A DNA stretch of 64,000 nucleotides from Heloderma charlesbogerti (lineage: Eukaryota; Chordata; Lepidosauria; Squamata; Helodermatidae). The notes under the pieces were generated by a model that saw nothing but the letters and a program-made list of their open reading frames with translations, was not told where the DNA came from and searched no databases. Both the position numbers and the translations under genes were made by a program. Below are positions 46,401 through 52,400 of the stretch, one piece after another (the first letter of the stretch is position 1; each line of letters begins with the position of its first letter). Location: assembly GCA_026122225.1 (NCBI GenBank), contig JANEZZ010002698.1, positions 496,001 to 560,000 on the forward strand, read 5' to 3'.

Positions 46401-49400
46401 TCAAAGAAGAGCAACAAATATGATCAGGGCACTAGAAAGTAAGTCCTATGAGAAAACATTGAAGGAACTGGGCATGTTTAACTTTGAGAAGACTGAAGAG
46501 AAATACGATAGCACTTTTCAAGTACTTAAATGGTTGTCACACGGAAGAGGGCTGCAGCCTGTTCTCTGTCATCCGGGACTGTAGGACATGAAATAACTAA
46601 GTTAGAGGAAGTAGATTTCAGCATAACAGGAGGAAAAGCTTCTTAATGGTCAGAACAGTCTGACAATGGAACGAGCTGCCCAGGGATGTGGTGGTCTCTG
46701 TCACTGGAGGTATTCAAGCAGACTGGAGAGTCATCTGTCAGGAATGCTTTAAACTGGGTTCCTGCTAAAAAAAAAATAATAAAGGCGTACGCAAATGGCG
46801 GCGGCCGGCCGTAGCCACCACCATTTGCGTACACTTTTTTTTTTTTTTTTACCCAGATGTTTTAGGCTACGTAAAAACTTACGTAGCCTATCACGTCTGT
46901 GTAAAAAAAACACAACTGTAAATGGTGGCGGCGGCGGCCGGTCGGAAGACCAGCCGCCGCCGCCGCCGCCCGGAAGATCTGCCCCAGGTAAGTCTTGTCC
47001 CGGGGGGATCCGCAGGGGGGTGGCAAGCCGTTCCGCCACAGATTTCGGGGGGCCGAATGCACTGGCATTCGGCCTCCCTGAGATCCGTGGCGGAATTCTC
47101 TGCCATCCCTAGTTCCTGCACTGAGCAGGGGATTGGATTTGATGGCCCGAATAGCCCCTTCCAACTGTGTGATTCTAATCCTCATGGTAGCTGGGGGCGG
47201 GGATGGGAATGAATTTTCCAAGCGACAACAATGAAAAGTATTTTGGGGCAGCTTGGTCTTGAATGGGCAGTTAAGACCCACTAACTTTACAAAAGACCTA
47301 TACAACCCCTCGAAAGATGACTCACTCTCCTTGGGGGAGGTGGCTGTGGGGACTGTTGTGATGAGCCTCCGCGCTTCAGAATTCGCCGCTACGCCGTTGG
47401 CAGTGAGTGGGTCAGCCCTTCGCAGGCTGGAGCTTCTGTTTCTGTTGGGACCTTGGCCAATAGCGCAACCCCATTCTTGCTTGGGACAAAGCTCCATTGA
47501 CATCTGAGCATGCCTAGGGGGACCATATGGCACACTCGTTGAGACCGTGTCAGCTGAAGCTTCCACAGGGGGAGAGTTTAAGTAAAGCGGTTATGTGCTG
47601 GAGACGAAGAGATAGGAGCTGGAGACGTTTTAAGCAGAGACTTGGGGGAAGGAGAGGAGAGGAAGATCATTGCGCAGAGTTCTTCTGCCCGATGGATCCA
47701 TGGGACAAGAAGGATGGCTCTTCCCTCTGCAGTTCCGTCGTTTTTCACCTGTAACATAGATAGGGGCTCTGGTGATGATGGTTGTAGAAATAAACATGGG
47801 AATGGTGTTGAGCTGCAGTGGAGCTTCAAGGGTATATGCAGCCTTCCCCCAACTGGGCCCTTCCAGATTCGTTGGACCACAAATCCCATCATCCCCAGCC
47901 AGCACACCAGTGGGCGTGCTGTTGGGGATGATGGGGATCATAGTCCAGCCCATCTGGAGGGCCCCAGTTGGGGGAAGGCTGGTTAGATGCACGGAGCCTC
48001 CTTAACTCTCTCCCCTGGTTCTTCTGCATGCTCTGCTTCTTTGCCCTTCCACCAGCCTTGAGATCTGCCTTGGCCTGAGATTTGGGTTGGCTGACCCCCT
48101 GGAATGGCTCTGACTTGCTCCTCAAACATTGCCTGCCTGCCTGTGTGAGGTCTTCATAACATGGAAGGACCATCCTTTCAACGGAGGTTGGGTACCCATC
48201 TGTCAGGGATGCTGTGATGGCAGATCCCTGAATTGGGTGAGGGGTGGACTAGATGACCTCCAAAGTCCCTTCAAACTCTATGGGTCCGTGAGAGGCGGCC
48301 AGTACCGAGCGCAGCAGCGATTGAAGGAATGAAGGGGACTTTGGCCCAGCATGCTTTTTCAGCGTAGCTCCCTGCTGCAGTACAAATTCTCTGTGAGCTG
48401 CACCACCTGAATGCCCCTGTCTGCTCCCCACCAGGAGGGCTGTATATGCATGATATTTGCCCGATGCACTTCCTGGCAAAGATGGATTGCCCCTCCACAC
48501 ACCTTGCCCTTTTAATTGCATTTGCGCTCCTTTGCACACAGCCATGGAGGGGGGGGAATAAGCGGGGACAGGAGGGAGGGAAAGAAAGCCTGTCAAGGCC
48601 TCAGCCCCCCACTCTTTCCTCAGCCTCCCCCCTCCCGGGCGCCCCCGCGTGCGTGCGTGCGTCCCCTTCACGGCTGTGTCTGTCTCTTTCGTCCGCAGGG
48701 GGAGGGGTTGCACCAGCTTCGAGAGGCTTTGAAGATTTTAGCTGAGAGGGTTTTAATCTTGGAAACAATGATTGGGCTGCATGGTGAGTAGAGACAGACA
48801 GGAAGACGGCATCCCCCAGGCCAGGCGGGTTCAAGGAAGATGGGCGGGGCCACCACCATGCAGGTTGCGCAAGGCCAGGTCAGGCGCAGCCTGCTGGACC
48901 TGTATGGCAGCCCGCTTGGGGGCTTCACATGTCTTCCCCCTGTTTGCGAAACCTTCCACTGCAAAAAGCAAGGGGTTGGTTGTCTCCCTGGCGGGCCACC
49001 ATACGGAGCTGCTGGCTTTGCGGGGTTTGGCTTGGTGGGTCGCACAGACGGCTCGGGAAAGTGTGGAAGGTGGATTTGTCAGCCGTGGCACTGTGGCCAG
49101 ATAATCCAGCTGCATACATCTGCCTAGCCTTCCCCGACCTGGCGCCCACCAGATGGGTTGGACTGCAAGTCCCATCATCCCCAGCTTGGAATGATGGGAC
49201 TTGCAGTCCAACCCATCTGGCGGGCACCAGGTCGGGGAAGGCTAGGCACTGATGACATCAGAAACCAGTTCCCTGCTGCTGTCACTGTGGAAACAGAGCC
49301 TTCCAACACCCACCAACCTCTGCCAGGCTGTGTGGACGGGAGCGTTTACCTGCGCCTTTTCTGCACCCCGAAATCTGCTGGGCTGGCTCACATAAAAAGC

Positions 49401-52400
49401 GGCAGGAATGAGCTGGGCTGGGCTGGGCCGATGCGACTAAGCCGCCCGGTGAGTCAGATTTTCCTCCCCGTGGGTTTTCCCAATGGCCACTCCATCGAAA
49501 ATGCCACCCTGTCAAAATGTCCCACCACATTTCCCAGTTTTGTTTTTTGATGGTCAGGCGATCAAAAGTGGCACCTTTCAGCTACAAGGTTGCTTTTTTT
49601 GGTTTGACTTGGCATCAGAAGCCACAAGATACGGGTGGCTTCGTCTTCCCCCTAATTCAGCCTTATTTCCGGGGTGGTGGTTTTTTGGGTGAAACCTGAT
49701 TCCTAGTGTGGGCAAAAAAGGGGGTGCACGGCTTCATTTGCCAGTTCTGCACATGTGCAGGTCTCCAAACATGCCCAGCAGCATTAGACTGGGAGAGCGG
49801 GGCCTGGTGGCTTTGGGACGGCCGCTGGACGCAGTTGCGCGTGCGGGCCGGCCTCTGGTGGCAGCAGGAAGGAACAGTGTTTGGTTTGCACTCTTAAACA
49901 GAATTCAGGCTCTTAACACAGCAACCTTAGGTACGTTTATGCAGAAGTAAGTCCCATCAGGTTCTGTCGGGTTTATTCGCAGGTAAGTGTGCAGAGGATT
50001 ACAGTCGGAATGCTAATAACAACAACCCTGGATTGATATCGCCAATAGTTTAATAGCATCGTCATTTTATGACGGCTGCTCTTGTCTGCCTAAAATGCCC
50101 AGTGATGTCAACCTTCTTTTCCTTATTCCTTTCCCGATCTGGACTGCAACTCCAAATGCCATTGGGGATGGTGGGGGCTGTAGTCCAAAACATTATTCCA
50201 TGTTTACCCCCTTCTTTTCCCAAGGAGCTTTTAGCAGTGCATGCTACAGGTGAAGATCTAGAAAGGGGGGCAGCAGGGCTGTCTCCAGGATTTTTTGGGG
50301 GGAGAGGGGGAGCTCTTGGTAAAGGCATCCCTTAACTTGAGAAGAGATGGGTGTGCAAATTTAGGCTCGGGTTCTGTGCATGGCCTTCAGCTTTCCGGGC
50401 CAGGGCTGGACAGACTTCAGGCTTGCAGGATCTACTTTGCTTTTTACTAGAACCCCCGAGATCCACTGACCAGAGCTTGGTGCAAAAGACGTACACTTGC
50501 AATTCAAGGATTCTGTGCTCCAGAGCATGTTTTGAGAACTGAATGGAGCTCTTAGTCCTTCCACACAAAAATCCACTCCTGGTCCCTCGTCGTCCCCCCC
50601 CCCCAGCTTTCTTCATTTCAGTGGTATAATTTAGGGCGTGGGAGAATCATTTTCTTGTTGCTATTGAAGAATTGGCTGTCAGGAACCCTTGCCGATCTAC
50701 TGCAAATTACCCAGGGATCTACCAGTAGGTCCCAGTCTACCTTCCGCCCATCTGTGTTGTGGGGTTCTCCATGCAAAGTGAGAACCAGGGCAGGGAGATC
50801 TTGTCAGGGCAGTGCTGGTCTTGGAGCCCTGGGAAATGCTGCCCCGTGCCACCCTTCGGAGCCAGCCTGCTGTGGAAATCACGATGTGCCTGAGTGATTG
50901 GTTCCCTGGATCAGGTCTGATGAGTGTGTGCGCACACATCTCACGCATGCACGCACGCACATTCACACACTGTAAAAGGGTTGTTTGTTTGGTTCATGGG
51001 ACTGAGCCAGGCTGGAAACTGCATAAGAAACATAAGACACACACCTGCCCAGCATTCTCTTTCCAGGAAGGGCGAAGAAACTCCCAAGCAGGACGTGAAA
51101 TGGTGGGCCTTCCCTCCTGGCTTGCCCCCGACATCTGGTATTCTACCCCTGAACGCAGAGGCTTTATTTCACTGTGATAAACCTGTCATCTGTGAATCTG
51201 CCTAGTCCTTTCAGAAAGCCATTTGGGTTACCAGACATCGCCACAACCAGGCATTAAATCCCATAAGTTAATTATGGCCAACCCTCCACTGCCTACACTA
51301 GCTTTCCCCAACCTGGTGCCCCCCAGATGTGTTGGACTACAACTCCCAGCATGCCCCAGACAGCCATGGGAGTTGTAGTGCGACACATCTGGAGGGCGCC
51401 CGGAGGGAGAAAGGGCTCACCTACACTGATGCCTTGTGGAATGACAAGTCTCAGATCATCACAGCCTAGTGCCGCTTCTGCTTGTTTGCCAGAACTTTGG
51501 GCTGCCCTTTGGCGAGCTATTCTAGCTTGCCTTTGCATGGTCTTTGTTCAAGCGGGGCGGGGGGTGGGGAATCTTGCCATGAGCTGAGAGATTCCCTGGG
51601 GTTCTTCCGCGGTTGCTTGTTCTTATGGATGGTGGAAGGGTAGCAGAGAGCGATGTCAGAAACCCCCCTCCTCAGAGGCCACTGTGTCCAGTTTCTCACC
51701 TTCCAAGCCCCCCAGAACCTCCCCCCCCCAGGAGCCCTGATTCCCCCCCTCTTTCCTGTTCCCATATTGAGGGTGAATGAATTTGCACTCTGCTCTTCTC
51801 AATCTCCAATAGGCCATTAGCTTACAAAGCTTCCTAGAGCAGCAGGCCCAGCTGGAGCTCCTGGCTAGGAGGGTCACCTTGCTGGAAGCTATCATCTGGC
51901 CAGGTAACAAAACATGAGGCTTCATCTCTCCTCCTCCTCCTCTCTATCCTTCCTCAGCATGATGCATTTGCTGGTGTTGACGACGAGAAGATCCCCCTTG
52001 TGGCCACGGGCTTTCTCTCCCCTCCAGCCCCACGTCCCGCCCCACACTTTGCATGCCAAGTCCACAGTGGCCAGTGTTTCCTGTGTGTTCTTAGCATCCC
52101 CTGCCCCCCCTCTGGAGACAGCATCCCCTTTGGAGAGTCTAGCATGGTTTGGCCTTTCCTGGCCCGTGACTGGCCTGGGGGGGGGGGGCGAGCCTAAAGA
52201 GGGAGGGGAAATCCTCTGACCTCAGAACCGGAGAGGGGAAAGGACTTGCCTGCTTCCCTGCCCCGCAGCATGAATGCAAAGGCAAGCACTCCGCTTCCAT
52301 CGTGGCTCCGATGTCAGTGGGGCGGTGGATCCGCTCCGGGTTTGTCAGAACCAGTCAGAACTTTAAAGGAGCTCTCCAAGGTAATTCACAACATGGGCTG

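Larger units (their letters stand above)
45030..47180 (+). repeat. CR1 LINE, reverse-transcriptase remnant with two hAT insertions
   Basis: Reads [49 protein letters not shown] and FVDDTKLGG, chicken-type CR1 motifs, then 3' sequence ending GGATTGGATTTGATGG..CCCCTTCCAACTGTGTGATTCT. Frameshifts and stops; 5'-truncated. hAT elements interrupt it at 45631-46011 and 46766-47111. Confidence 0.9.
35325..48698 (+). other. EMID1 intron, 13.4 kb, the longest
   Basis: Contains 5S/CR1 SINE (35615), hAT-like (36363), MITE (36706), LINE tail (37135-37200), palindromic elements (37905, 37994), tRNA-SINE (38362), MITEs (40970, 41319), LTR (41890), truncated BovB (42930), CR1 with two hAT insertions (45030-47180), foldback (47840) and a CR1 tail (48180-48295). 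Unassigned: 35770-36360, 36820-37130, 38490-39530, 39650-40960, 42425-42925, 44370-45025 and 47185-47835. Confidence 0.6.
48784..51812 (+). other. EMID1 intron between the two alternative coiled-coil exons
   Basis: Holds a near-perfect foldback (49122-49247), an integration-type MITE (49895-50010), a half foldback (50130-50192) and another full one (51299-51416). The remaining sequence is not repetitive by eye and shows no further exon. Confidence 0.55.
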
